This document shows, piece by piece, positions 1-7,366 of a DNA stretch of 37,948 bases. A model generated the notes under the pieces. That model searched no databases. It was not told the origin of the DNA and saw nothing but the letters and a program-made list of their open reading frames with translations. The stretch covers positions 1 to 37,948 of the forward strand of contig CAZNTZ010000004.1 of NCBI GenBank assembly GCA_964576135.1, in the 5' to 3' direction. Within the stretch, counting starts at the first letter, position 1; every line of letters starts with the position of its first letter. Source of the DNA: CAZNTZ01 sp964576135. Lineage in GTDB: Bacteria; Pseudomonadota; Alphaproteobacteria; Rs-D84. Made by a program: the position numbers and the translations under genes.

Positions 1-149
1 AAAGTGCTGAACGAGTATTATTATCGGCCAGACAAGGGGTTAAGACACCTGCAAAGCTTTGGATGCCAGAAAAAATGGGTGACAAAAGGGTTTTAATGGA
101 TGGCTTGACACTTAAAGAGATACGCGCTATGGTAACGGCCATATGTTAA
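1..149 (+). CDS. C-terminal fragment of an unidentified protein
   Basis: An open frame enters from the left edge (first full codon at base 3) and stops at TAA 147-149, giving 48 residues that end MDGLTLKEIRAMVTAIC. I do not recognise the family from this tail. The stop overlaps the start of the downstream M23 peptidase gene by 7 bp, which suggests translational coupling in one operon. A real partial gene is likely because the frame is open to the edge and the overlap is tidy, but no function can be given. Confidence 0.55.
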   Translation, partial: SAERVLLSARQGVKTPAKLWMPEKMGDKRVLMDGLTLKEIRAMVTAIC

Positions 150-1435
150 ATTCTATATCAAGACATTTTTCTTCATTTACTGCGATGCTTGCTGCACCGT
201 TTCAGGCCGTTTGGCGCCTTATTATGCGCTGGTTCCCAGAACGTGATTTTACGATAATGGATACACCAACTGGTGAAGTTTATGCTTATCATCAAACTTC
301 GTTTTGGAGATTTGCCAAAGCTTGTGCAAAGTTTGGATTAGTTGTTTGGGCTTTTTGGGCGACCTATGTTTTTATTTATCACAGACCAATGTTACAAAAA
401 CGCACAGAACAACTTTCCGAAATGCGTGAGCAACATGCAAGACAAATGAGTGATCTTGACGTATATCACAAAAGATTTACTGAACTTAATCGACAATTGA
501 ATTTGCTTGATGATAAAATTCAAGTCGCACAAAGTTCCAAAAAATTTAACCAGGCGGCCGTTGATGAATTGATGAAGCAACGTATTAACGTTTGGGCTCA
601 GCTGGATTTATTACAATCCAGATTAAATCAGATTTTTACAGAAGGCGGTTATGCCCCTGAATTTACTAAATTATCAGAGTTATCTCTGGAGTATGAAATA
701 ATACGTGCACAAAATGCCCAGTTACAACAACAAAATCAAGATATAGCAGAATCAGCCCAAGCAATTGCAGAGGCTGATAATCAGATTGTCGAACGTGTAT
801 CCGTTTTAGCAAGGGACCATTCTGAATTCTTACACAGTCAATTAAGAAAGATAAATACTACGTTGAATTTACTAGGACTTTCTGAAAAAAAGCTTGCACA
901 AAAAGCAAAAAGTTTTTCAAGCCCATTGGTTGGATCGGCTATTTCATCAATAAATCTGGATGCTAATCTTGATCCAAAATATCAAAATCTTGCAGATGAA
1001 GTAGAACTTTGGCAAAGTTTGGCACGTGCGCGTGAAGTTATGCCTCTTGGGGCACCAGTTGTAAAGCCAAGAATTACTTCTAATTATGGTACACGTGAGG
1101 ATCCAATTGATGGTTCAACCCGTCAACACAAAGGTATGGATTTTGGTGGGCAAATAGGAACTCCACTTTTAGCTGTTGCCCCAGGTAAAGTTATTTCTGC
1201 AGGTGATCGTTTTGGTTATGGTAAAGCGGTAGAAATAGATCATGGGCTTGGTTTTACAACATTATATGCTCATTTATCTAAAATTAACGTTCGTCGTGGT
1301 GATTATGTGCGTTCGAATCAAGTAATAGGGCTTGCTGGGTCAAGTGGAAGATCTACAGGGCCACATTTACATTACGAGATTCGTTATAATAATGCACAGT
1401 TCAATCCATATTCGTTCGTCAAAGCTAAGGATTAA
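143..1435 (+). CDS. M23 (LytM-type) peptidoglycan endopeptidase, membrane-anchored
   Basis: 430 aa. The N-terminus holds one membrane segment (about residues 61-80), followed by a long Gln/Leu-rich coiled-coil stretch (about 85-270) and a C-terminal M23 domain. The zinc-site pattern is complete: H329-x3-D333, H377 (YAHLSKI) and H408-L-H410 (GPHLHYEI). M23 enzymes cut peptide cross-links of peptidoglycan in the periplasm; with all ligands present this one should be active, unlike EnvC/NlpD-type activators that lack them. It overlaps the upstream gene by 7 bp and is followed after 3 bp by a bactofilin. In other bacteria bactofilins and M23 hydrolases form a cell-shape module, so localisation by the bactofilin is a reasonable inference. 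The start is ATG 143; an ATG at 184 is possible but would trim only the cytoplasmic tail. Confidence 0.9.
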   Translation: MLNSISRHFSSFTAMLAAPFQAVWRLIMRWFPERDFTIMDTPTGEVYAYHQTSFWRFAKACAKFGLVVWAFWATYVFIYHRPMLQKRTEQLSEMREQHARQMSDLDVYHKRFTELNRQLNLLDDKIQVAQSSKKFNQAAVDELMKQRINVWAQLDLLQSRLNQIFTEGGYAPEFTKLSELSLEYEIIRAQNAQLQQQNQDIAESAQAIAEADNQIVERVSVLARDHSEFLHSQLRKINTTLNLLGLSEKKLAQKAKSFSSPLVGSAISSINLDANLDPKYQNLADEVELWQSLARAREVMPLGAPVVKPRITSNYGTREDPIDGSTRQHKGMDFGGQIGTPLLAVAPGKVISAGDRFGYGKAVEIDHGLGFTTLYAHLSKINVRRGDYVRSNQVIGLAGSSGRSTGPHLHYEIRYNNAQFNPYSFVKAKD

Positions 1436-1438
1436 AAT

Positions 1439-1783
1439 ATGTTAGTTTTTGCAAATTCTAAAGAAAAAACAAGCCCTACGATAATCGGTGCCGGTTGTCG
1501 ACTGACTGGGGATATTAAAACCGACCATATTGTTCAAATTCATGGAGAGGTTTTTGGTAATATCAAAGCAGATACTGTTATCATAGGTAAAGGCGGTCAA
1601 GTCATAGGTCGTGTAAATACCCGTGAATTTTTTCTGCATGGATCAATGAACGGTCCTGCTATCGTTGAATCTGCACATGTTTTTGCTAACGCAACCATGA
1701 CTGGAACACTGTCTTATCAAAAATTAGACATTGTCGGCAATAATGGTTTAGAGTGTAAATTGCAAAAACGCAGCGACAAATAA
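1439..1783 (+). CDS. bactofilin-family cytoskeletal protein
   Basis: 114 aa with the bactofilin core: a start like TIIGAGCRLTGDI and repeated short beta-helix turns with Gly and hydrophobic periodicity (VQIHGEVFGNIKADTVIIG, then GGQVIGRVNTREFFLHGSM). Bactofilins polymerise into filaments without nucleotide and scaffold cell-wall enzymes at the membrane. The length is typical for the core domain with short tails. It lies 3 bp after the M23 peptidase, the partner gene seen with bactofilins in other proteobacteria (CcmA/Csd-type and BacA/LmdC-type pairs). prfA follows after 14 bp, so all three are probably co-transcribed. Confidence 0.88.
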   Translation: MLVFANSKEKTSPTIIGAGCRLTGDIKTDHIVQIHGEVFGNIKADTVIIGKGGQVIGRVNTREFFLHGSMNGPAIVESAHVFANATMTGTLSYQKLDIVGNNGLECKLQKRSDK

Positions 1784-1797
1784 AAACAAAATTCAAT

Positions 1798-2865
1798 ATG
1801 TTAGATGTTAAACTTAAAGAGTTACAAGAACGAGCCAAGGCCATAGAATCTAAAATGAATTCCGGCCAAGTTTCTGGCGCAGAGCTTTCAAAGTTATCAA
1901 AAGAATATTCAAGTCTATCAGATATATTACCGCTTGCAGCGGAATATTTTGCCGCTCTGGATGGAATTCGCGATGCAGAAGAGATGTCAAAAGAGCCAGA
2001 ATTAAAAGATTTGGCTGCAGAACAATTGTTTAAATTCAATAAGTTATTACCAGAAATTGAAGAAAAACTTCAGATTGCATTACTACCACGTGACGAAGCA
2101 GATGATAAATCAGTTATAATGGAAATCAGAGCCGGGATTGGCGGCGATGAAGCTGCTTTATTTGCTGGTAACTTGTTTACCCAATACAGAAACTATGCCT
2201 CTCGTCAAGGTTGGAAAATCGAAGTCATCGAAGAGACAGCTATTTCATTAAATGGGTACAAAGAAGTTATTTTCAAAATCCAAGGGGTTGGGGCGTATGC
2301 TCGTCTGAAATTTGAATCCGGGGTTCATCGTGTTCAACGTGTTCCTGAAACAGAAGCGTCTGGCAGAATTCATACATCTGCCGCGTCGATTGCCGTTATG
2401 CCCGAAGTTGAAGAAATTGATGTAACTATTGAAGATAAGGACTTGAGAATAGACACTTATCGCGCTCAGGGGGCTGGGGGGCAACATGTTAATAAAACAG
2501 ATTCCGCTGTCCGAATTACGCATATTCCTTCGGGTATAGTTGTAACATCACAAAGTGAAAGATCGCAAATTCAAAATCGCGCAAATGCTATGGATGTTCT
2601 TCGTTCAAAATTGTATGAAAAACAAAGACTTGAACAAGAAAACTCACGTGGTGCTTCAAGAAAATCAATGGTCGGAAGTGGCGACCGTTCAGAAAAAATC
2701 AGAACATATAATTTTCCAGAACAACGTGTCACAGATCATCGAATTAAACTGACACTTTATAAACTTGATAATATTTTGGCTGGTGGCGAAGGATTGGACG
2801 AAATGATTGATGCTGTGACTGCTGCTGACCAATTAGAAAGACTTGCATCAAGTATAGAACAATAA
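1798..2865 (+). CDS. prfA: peptide chain release factor 1
   Basis: 355 aa, the usual RF1 length. RF1 recognises UAA and UAG in the ribosomal A site and triggers release of the peptide. The catalytic GGQ motif is at residues 227-229 (GAGGQHVNKTDSAVR). The stop-codon recognition loop reads RVPETEASGRIHTSAA, so the PxT tripeptide of RF1 is P-E-T here. The N-terminal helical domain and the C-terminal RSEKIRTYNFPEQRVTDHR segment are intact. It lies 14 bp after the bactofilin. The methyltransferase gene prmC, which often follows prfA, is not present in the next 10 kb. Confidence 0.97.
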   Translation: MLDVKLKELQERAKAIESKMNSGQVSGAELSKLSKEYSSLSDILPLAAEYFAALDGIRDAEEMSKEPELKDLAAEQLFKFNKLLPEIEEKLQIALLPRDEADDKSVIMEIRAGIGGDEAALFAGNLFTQYRNYASRQGWKIEVIEETAISLNGYKEVIFKIQGVGAYARLKFESGVHRVQRVPETEASGRIHTSAASIAVMPEVEEIDVTIEDKDLRIDTYRAQGAGGQHVNKTDSAVRITHIPSGIVVTSQSERSQIQNRANAMDVLRSKLYEKQRLEQENSRGASRKSMVGSGDRSEKIRTYNFPEQRVTDHRIKLTLYKLDNILAGGEGLDEMIDAVTAADQLERLASSIEQ

Positions 2866-2885
2866 AAACTGTACAAATAATAAAG

Positions 2886-2957
2886 TGGGCGACCCGGTAT
2901 CTAATGCTGTGCTGCTGGTTTCCCTCTGACACGCTGACACCGATTGCCGTCCGCCCG
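2886..2957 (-). ncRNA. ffs: small bacterial SRP (4.5S-type) RNA
   Basis: Read on the minus strand, the segment folds into one long hairpin: GGGCG near the 5' end pairs with CGCCC at the 3' end, and UCGGU-type pairs continue inward. The tip is GUCAGAGGGAAACCAGCAGC, which has the SRP domain IV layout: 5' GUCAG, a GNRA tetraloop (GAAA) and 3' AGCAGC, forming the symmetric loop bound by Ffh. The stem between symmetric loop and tetraloop is 2 bp, shorter than in E. coli. A promoter at 2963-2991 puts the transcription start at about 2956, and a T-rich stretch follows the 3' end. At ~72 nt it is near the short end for this RNA. It lies between prfA and an XRE gene, both on the other strand. Confidence 0.72.
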
Positions 2958-2962
2958 ACGAA

Positions 2963-2991
2963 ATGCTAGCACCATAAAATTTATAAATCAA
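2963..2991 (-). promoter_or_regulatory. sigma70-type promoter of the SRP RNA
   Basis: On the minus strand, TTGATT (2991-2986) and TAGCAT (2968-2963) are separated by 17 bp. The expected start is at about 2956, exactly at the 5' end of the SRP RNA hairpin. The match to consensus is moderate, but the position agrees with the RNA fold. Confidence 0.55.
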
Positions 2992-3036
2992 GATTTTTGA
3001 ATATTGTCGTATCATAATTTTGTTAATATTTCTTTC

Positions 3037-3065
3037 TTGCAAAAATTACAATATGGTGTTATAAA
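3037..3065 (+). promoter_or_regulatory. promoter of the XRE regulator gene
   Basis: TTGCAA (3037-3042) and TATAAA (3060-3065) with a 17-bp spacer. The predicted start near 3072 leaves a leader of about 80 nt before the XRE gene. A palindrome at 3068-3080 sits on the predicted start site. Confidence 0.55.
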
Positions 3066-3067
3066 TA

Positions 3068-3080
3068 CTGAACTGTTCGG
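3068..3080 (+). promoter_or_regulatory. operator-like palindrome CTGAACTGTTCGG
   Basis: The two 6-bp arms around a central T match at 5 of 6 positions, and the inner GAAC-T-GTTC is perfect. It lies just after the -10 box, where a bound repressor would block transcription. A second half-site CTGAAC occurs at 3127-3132, 59 bp further on. Autoregulation by the XRE protein is an inference from position and symmetry. Confidence 0.4.
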
Positions 3081-3154
3081 TTTGTTCTAGGAAGAATATC
3101 TTACATATTTTATTTATAGTTAAGTACTGAACAAAAATTATTAGGGTGTAAAAT

Positions 3155-3565
3155 ATGGCTATGAAAACTTTGGGACAAAACCCGGTTGATGCTTATATTG
3201 GTCAGCGAATGCAATTGCGCAGAAATATGATGGGTATAACCCAGAAAGATCTGGCGAATATCTGCGGAGTTACGTTTCAACAAATTCAAAAATATGAAAC
3301 AGCGGCTAACAGAATTTCTGCTTCACGTCTGTTCCAAATCGGAATGGCACTTGAAACACCTGTATCGTTCTTTTTTTCTGGTTTACCGAATCAAAGCGCG
3401 TATATGGAGCATGTTAAAAAAACAAAAGTTTCTGAACCTGCTGAAAATGATCCACTGTCAAAGAACGAATCTCTGCAATTAATAACGCTTTATTGGAAGT
3501 TGCCAAACGATGAAATGCGTGAAAATGTTTTAAAATTATTAAAATCTATGAATGGAATAAAATAA
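3155..3565 (+). CDS. XRE-family (Cro/C1-type HTH) transcriptional regulator
   Basis: 136 aa. Residues about 12-75 form a Cro/C1 helix-turn-helix: VDAYIGQRMQLRRNMMGIT, then QKDLANICGVTFQQIQKYE with the recognition helix, then NRISASRLFQIGMALETPVSFFF. The FQQIQKYE...NRISASRL block is typical of a conserved alphaproteobacterial regulator group (PraR-like). The C-terminal 60 residues are a variable helical tail. It is transcribed alone: its own promoter lies upstream and a hairpin terminator at 3592 follows. The palindrome on the promoter suggests self-repression. Target genes cannot be inferred. Confidence 0.85.
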   Translation: MAMKTLGQNPVDAYIGQRMQLRRNMMGITQKDLANICGVTFQQIQKYETAANRISASRLFQIGMALETPVSFFFSGLPNQSAYMEHVKKTKVSEPAENDPLSKNESLQLITLYWKLPNDEMRENVLKLLKSMNGIK

Positions 3566-3591
3566 TAATCATAAAATTTATATCTGAATTA

Positions 3592-3621
3592 AAAAAATGC
3601 GATATTTTGATCGCATTTTTT
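3592..3621 (+). terminator. intrinsic terminator after the XRE gene
   Basis: A perfect stem AAAATGCGAT/ATCGCATTTT with loop ATTTTG is followed by a T run. It lies between the XRE gene (+) and a small minus-strand gene. The A-run on its left side lets it work in both directions. Confidence 0.8.
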
Positions 3622-3632
3622 GTTAAGTAATC

Positions 3633-3836
3633 TTAAAATTCTCTGTCGTTTTTTGTAGAGCTAATTCCAATTTGTGGGGAATTTACCGATTTAAATTTAT
3701 TCAACATTCCTACTATATCAACCTTGGTTGCAGCGATATTCAGACGATGTTTTTTCTTCATGGTGGAATTTAATTTATCCGCACCATTTGCAAAGTCTTT
3801 CTTCTTATTCCCTCCTTGTTGGGATTCTTTGATCAT
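3633..3836 (-). CDS. small basic hypothetical protein
   Basis: 67 aa, Lys-rich (KKKDFANG, STMKKKHRLNIAATKVD), with no membrane segment and no family I recognise. Support for a real gene is an ATG preceded at good distance by AAGAGG, and placement tail-to-tail with the XRE gene across a bidirectional terminator. A TTGACA box lies upstream on the minus strand near 3890 but has no well-spaced -10. The basic composition would suit nucleic-acid binding, which is only a guess. Confidence 0.5.
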   Translation of the reverse strand: MIKESQQGGNKKKDFANGADKLNSTMKKKHRLNIAATKVDIVGMLNKFKSVNSPQIGISSTKNDREF

Positions 3837-3980
3837 TTTTGCTGCCTCTTATTTTATAGTAAACTACAACAAAAAATATTTTTTGTCAAGCTTTTTACTT
3901 GCATATCTTGATAATAATCAAATAACAAGTTTTATATTGTGAATATAAGTAATCATAAATTAAATAATTTTAATAAATGA

Positions 3981-5531
3981 TTAATAATTCATCATTTGTG
4001 AATCGACCGGTTGTTCATCAGATGGTGCATCCAATGGTGTTGGGTTGTTATTATTACCCATATCATCGTCACTGTTGATTTCAGTTGTTCCGCTTTCATC
4101 TAATGGGACAGGTTTACCATTTTTCTGGATAGAAATCACAGTTTTTGGTTGTTCAACCGGTGCAGTATAGTGTACTTCTTTAACAACGCGTACGCGGCGG
4201 TTTTCAGGATTTTTAACTTGGTCTCCGGTTGGAACCTTTGGGTCTGTTTTACCGCTTGATACCGCGACAATTTGATCTGCAGGTATACCGTATTTTACAA
4301 GCATTTTTTTAACTGCTTCTGCACGGCGTCCACCCAAGGCATAATTATAATTATTTGTACCAACTGTGTCTGTGTGACCGACAACTGATATTTTTACATT
4401 CTTATTTTCTTGGGTTGTTTCAACCAATTTCTTGATTACATCTTGATATTCAGGTTTAATTTTCGCTTTGTTAAAATCAAATCTGATTTCAAAAATTTCT
4501 TCCATAACGTGTTGTTTTGGCTCAAGAGGGATTTGCTGAACTTTCAAAATAGTTTTGTCCCCAGAAGGTTGTGGCATATTATCAAGTCTTTCATTGATTG
4601 CAGACAATTCTGAACGCAAAGCCATCATCATATTTATAAATTCATCGCGTGAAACAAGTTCATCTTGGAGTTGTGGGGTTTCTTCGACAGATTCTGGTTG
4701 GTTATTTACACAACCATCTGGGCCACAGTTTTCAATACGTGCTTTATCGCCAGATCCATATATATTCTGGTTAAATATAACTGGTTGAGCAGCAGCAGCA
4801 GCAGGTACAGGAACTGGTTGTATCAAATTCTGAGGAATGTTGATGTTATTCACAACAACAATACTTTCGCGTGGGCGTGCACCACCGCGCATTGCGCGCA
4901 TATCGCCAGTTTCAGGATAATATGTTTCAGATTTTACTGAATGTGTAGTTTCGGTCACAGATGTTTCAAGATCCGAAGTTTTTGCTTTGGAAACGATTTT
5001 TGCAGAACCACAATTGCTTTCGAGTGCATCAATTGCTTTGGCAAAGCGTGACTCGCATTCATTTGCGGTATCCCATTGTTGACTTGCGCTTGCGGATAAC
5101 CAGCAATCAAATTTTGCTTGGGCTTCGGCGGTTAATTCTGGGTTAACTTGGGCTGCATCATTTTTCAAAGTATTATCAAGGCGTGTTGCGGCACTGTTTA
5201 AATCATATGCCAAGGTTTCATCAGAAATCCCCCAGTTTGCAACAGATTCTGGCATTGGTGTTTCGCCAGAAAAAGCAGCAACTGCTTTTTGTGCGAACTG
5301 TTCACCTATGTCTGGGAACCCCGAAGTACGAGCATTATAAATAGCATAAGAACGATAATTCATAGCCAATTGATTTAAAAATGAATCTTTGTGTGGGGCG
5401 GAATAAACGTCTAAACCCTGCACATAATCAACAGTCGGAGTAGGATAATACCCAGTATCTTGGGTTGTTTGTTGGCCCATATTACATGCGCCCAAACCGA
5501 TTGTTGCGAACAGTGTTAGTAATTTTTTCAT
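3981..5531 (-). CDS. OmpA-family outer-membrane lipoprotein
   Basis: 516 aa. The N-terminus is a lipoprotein signal (MKKLLTLFATIGLGAC) with the acylated Cys at 16. Residues 30-180 are a helical domain with four Cys (143, 159, 174 and the lipid Cys 16), 220-345 is a low-complexity Pro/Ala and acidic linker with C269/C274, and 345-452 is an OmpA-like peptidoglycan-binding domain (EIRFDFNKAKIKPEY, GHTDTVGTNNYNYALGGRRAEAV, NRRVRV). D388 and R402/R403 are at the positions that bind diaminopimelate. A disordered tail of ~60 aa follows. It should tether the outer membrane to the wall, a Pal-like role. The Tol cluster at 8.7-11.4 kb has no pal, so this gene may fill that role. Strong promoter at 5559-5587. 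Confidence 0.88.
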   Translation of the reverse strand: MKKLLTLFATIGLGACNMGQQTTQDTGYYPTPTVDYVQGLDVYSAPHKDSFLNQLAMNYRSYAIYNARTSGFPDIGEQFAQKAVAAFSGETPMPESVANWGISDETLAYDLNSAATRLDNTLKNDAAQVNPELTAEAQAKFDCWLSASASQQWDTANECESRFAKAIDALESNCGSAKIVSKAKTSDLETSVTETTHSVKSETYYPETGDMRAMRGGARPRESIVVVNNINIPQNLIQPVPVPAAAAAQPVIFNQNIYGSGDKARIENCGPDGCVNNQPESVEETPQLQDELVSRDEFINMMMALRSELSAINERLDNMPQPSGDKTILKVQQIPLEPKQHVMEEIFEIRFDFNKAKIKPEYQDVIKKLVETTQENKNVKISVVGHTDTVGTNNYNYALGGRRAEAVKKMLVKYGIPADQIVAVSSGKTDPKVPTGDQVKNPENRRVRVVKEVHYTAPVEQPKTVISIQKNGKPVPLDESGTTEINSDDDMGNNNNPTPLDAPSDEQPVDSQMMNY

Positions 5532-5558
5532 ATTAAAATCCTTCCTTACTATGCAGTA

Positions 5559-5587
5559 ATTATACAGAGTTATGAAAATTCAATCAA
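5559..5587 (-). promoter_or_regulatory. strong sigma70-type promoter of the OmpA lipoprotein gene
   Basis: On the minus strand, TTGATT (5587-5582), a 17-bp spacer and a perfect TATAAT (5564-5559). A short leader carries AAGGAAGGA just before the ATG, a strong ribosome binding site, as expected for an abundant envelope protein. Confidence 0.75.
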
Positions 5588-5641
5588 GGGGAAAAATGAG
5601 TGTTTTACACTTATTTATTAGTATATAGAAATTGTTAGTTA

Positions 5642-5670
5642 TTGACTTTTTGTTATAGATCATATATAAT
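5642..5670 (+). promoter_or_regulatory. promoter of rho
   Basis: TTGACT (5642-5647), a 17-bp spacer and a perfect TATAAT (5665-5670). It diverges from the OmpA promoter, with 54 bp between the two -35 boxes. The leader to the chosen rho start is about 75 nt. Confidence 0.75.
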
Positions 5671-5749
5671 GATTGAGTTATAGACAGAAACACTCGTTTT
5701 TGAAAAAATCCAAACTTTGAAATTTTATACCTATCATACGGAGTTACAC

Positions 5750-7018
5750 ATGCATGTAAATGAACTTAAATCCAAATCGCCACAGCAATTATTAAAAATG
5801 GCCGAAGATATGGGATTGGAAAATCCGTCCCAATTAAATGTCCAACAATTAAGATTTGCAGTTTTATCAATTATTGCATCAGATAAAAAAACAACATTAA
5901 TCGGTGACGGAGTTTTAGAACGTCTGCCTGATGGATTTGGTTTTTTACGTGCCCCAGAATCTAATTATCTTGCAGGCCCAGATGACTTGTATGTTTCACC
6001 GTCATTAATTAAGAAATATGGCTTAAAAACAGGTGATTACGTCGAAGGTCAAATCCAGGCGCCACAAAACGATCAAGAACGCTATTTTGCACTTGAAACA
6101 ATTGAACGTGTAAATGGTGCAGAACCAGAAAAATTGCGTCATCGTGTTTCATTCGAAGATATGACACCACTTTATCCAGATACAATTTTGAAAATGGAAG
6201 TAGAAAATGAGAAAGATAAAGGTCGTTCACTTTCTGCACGTGTTATTGATTTGATTTCACCAACGGGCAGGGGTCAACGTTCTTTGATTGTTGCTCCACC
6301 ACGTACCGGTAAAACAATGATGTTGCAAAACATTGCGAATTCTATCACAAATAATTATCCAGAAATAAAATTGATTGTTTTGCTGATTGATGAACGTCCC
6401 GAAGAAGTTACAGATATGAAACGCAGTGTTCATGGTGAAGTTATTTCCAGTACTTTTGATGAACCAGCTGTACGCCATATCCAGGTCGCTGAAATGGTTA
6501 TTGAAAAGGCAAAGCGCCTTGTCGAAGGTGGCGAAGATGTTGTGATTTTACTTGATTCAATTACACGTCTTGCCCGTGCATATAATACTGTTATGCCATC
6601 AAGTGGTAAAGTTTTGACCGGTGGTGTCGATGCCCAGGCATTGCAACGCCCAAAGAGATTCTTTGGTGCAGCACGTAATATCGAAGGTGGGGGCAGTTTA
6701 ACAATTATTGCCACTGCATTGGTTGAAACCGGATCCAAGATGGATGAAATCATATTTGAAGAATTCAAAGGAACTGGCAACAGTGAAATTATACTTGATC
6801 GTAAATTATCTGACAAACGTGTATATCCTTCGATTGATATAACACGCAGTGGTACACGCAAAGAAGATTTGTTGGTATCCAAAGAAACACTTGCAAAAAT
6901 GTGGGTTTTACGTCGTATTATCAATCCAATGGGAACATTAGAGGCGATGGAATTCTTGCTTGATAAACTTCGTACGACAAAAACAAACGACGATTTCTTT
7001 CGTGCAATGAATGGTTAG
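5750..7018 (+). CDS. rho: transcription termination factor Rho
   Basis: 422 aa hexameric RNA helicase that ends transcription. The N-terminal domain is followed by a cold-shock-like RNA-binding fold (GDGVLERLPDGFGFLR). The ATPase core has a Walker A (APPRTGKT, Lys 188), Walker B (VVILLDSITR), Q-loop region (LTGGVDAQALQRPKRFFGAARNIEGGGS) and R-loop (FEEFKGTGNSEIILDR). ATG 5750 is chosen because GGAG lies 7 bp upstream and the family begins near MHVNELK; the frame is open upstream to a TTG at 5717 that lacks such a site. Two tiny overlapping genes follow after 3 bp. Confidence 0.97.
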   Translation: MHVNELKSKSPQQLLKMAEDMGLENPSQLNVQQLRFAVLSIIASDKKTTLIGDGVLERLPDGFGFLRAPESNYLAGPDDLYVSPSLIKKYGLKTGDYVEGQIQAPQNDQERYFALETIERVNGAEPEKLRHRVSFEDMTPLYPDTILKMEVENEKDKGRSLSARVIDLISPTGRGQRSLIVAPPRTGKTMMLQNIANSITNNYPEIKLIVLLIDERPEEVTDMKRSVHGEVISSTFDEPAVRHIQVAEMVIEKAKRLVEGGEDVVILLDSITRLARAYNTVMPSSGKVLTGGVDAQALQRPKRFFGAARNIEGGGSLTIIATALVETGSKMDEIIFEEFKGTGNSEIILDRKLSDKRVYPSIDITRSGTRKEDLLVSKETLAKMWVLRRIINPMGTLEAMEFLLDKLRTTKTNDDFFRAMNG

Positions 7019-7021
7019 TTA

Positions 7022-7252
7022 ATGAAACTATATATCTTTATTTTCGCGGTCATATTGGCCGCGATTTTTTTTGCCTATGTAATTGGTAAAAAAATAGAAT
7101 CTGCAGAGTGCAGGGCAAATTACAGCATTGCTGCATTGGAACAATCAAATAAAAATTCAGAAATTAAAAAGGTAATAAATGTTCAAGTTTTATCTGTTGG
7201 TCTCGGCGATATTCGTAACATCCTGCGTGAAAAATATACCATCGCCGAATAA
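7022..7252 (+). CDS. putative inner-membrane spanin (Rz-like) small protein
   Basis: 76 aa: an N-terminal membrane segment (about residues 3-20, IFIFAVILAAIFFAYVIG), then a soluble, helix-prone tail ending IRNILREKYTIAE. It begins 3 bp after rho. The size, single N-terminal anchor, periplasmic helix and the R-x-x-L-R-x-K-Y ending fit phage Rz-type i-spanins. The next gene, in another frame, overlaps it by 74 bp and encodes a tiny lipoprotein, which is the Rz/Rz1 arrangement. Spanin pairs fuse inner and outer membranes at the end of lysis. No other phage gene is nearby. The assignment rests on architecture and short motifs, not on a search. Confidence 0.5.
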   Translation: MKLYIFIFAVILAAIFFAYVIGKKIESAECRANYSIAALEQSNKNSEIKKVINVQVLSVGLGDIRNILREKYTIAE

Positions 7253-7364
7253 TTGTGAATGTGAAACAATTTGGGGTCGTGCAGAGGATTGGAATGTTAT
7301 AAGTGATGATCTGGCGCGAAATATTTATAAACATAATTTGTTTTGCGAAAAAATAAATAAATAA
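7179..7364 (+). CDS. putative outer-membrane spanin lipoprotein (Rz1-like)
   Basis: 61 aa. A lipoprotein signal ends in V13-T-S-C16, so the mature protein is about 46 residues. It contains a Pro-bearing segment (NIPSP), C26/C28 and an ending ISDDLARNIYKHNLFCEKI that resembles the 'LSDE.A..I..HN....C' ending of Rz1-type lipoproteins. It starts at ATG 7179 inside the preceding gene, in a different frame, with AAAAAGG 6 bp upstream. Its 3' end is 2 bp from the convergent gene at 7367. Overlap, lipobox and size together suggest the o-spanin partner of the 7022-7252 protein. Confidence 0.5.
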   Translation: MFKFYLLVSAIFVTSCVKNIPSPNNCECETIWGRAEDWNVISDDLARNIYKHNLFCEKINK

Positions 7365-7366
7365 CA

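Noticed and set aside
6430..6924. 164-aa open frame on minus strand inside rho
   Set aside because: A shadow of the conserved Rho ATPase core; no supporting start signal.
7022..7364. A complete prophage around the spanin-like pair
   Set aside because: Flanking genes are rho and an unrelated secreted protein; no integrase, capsid, holin or endolysin is present.
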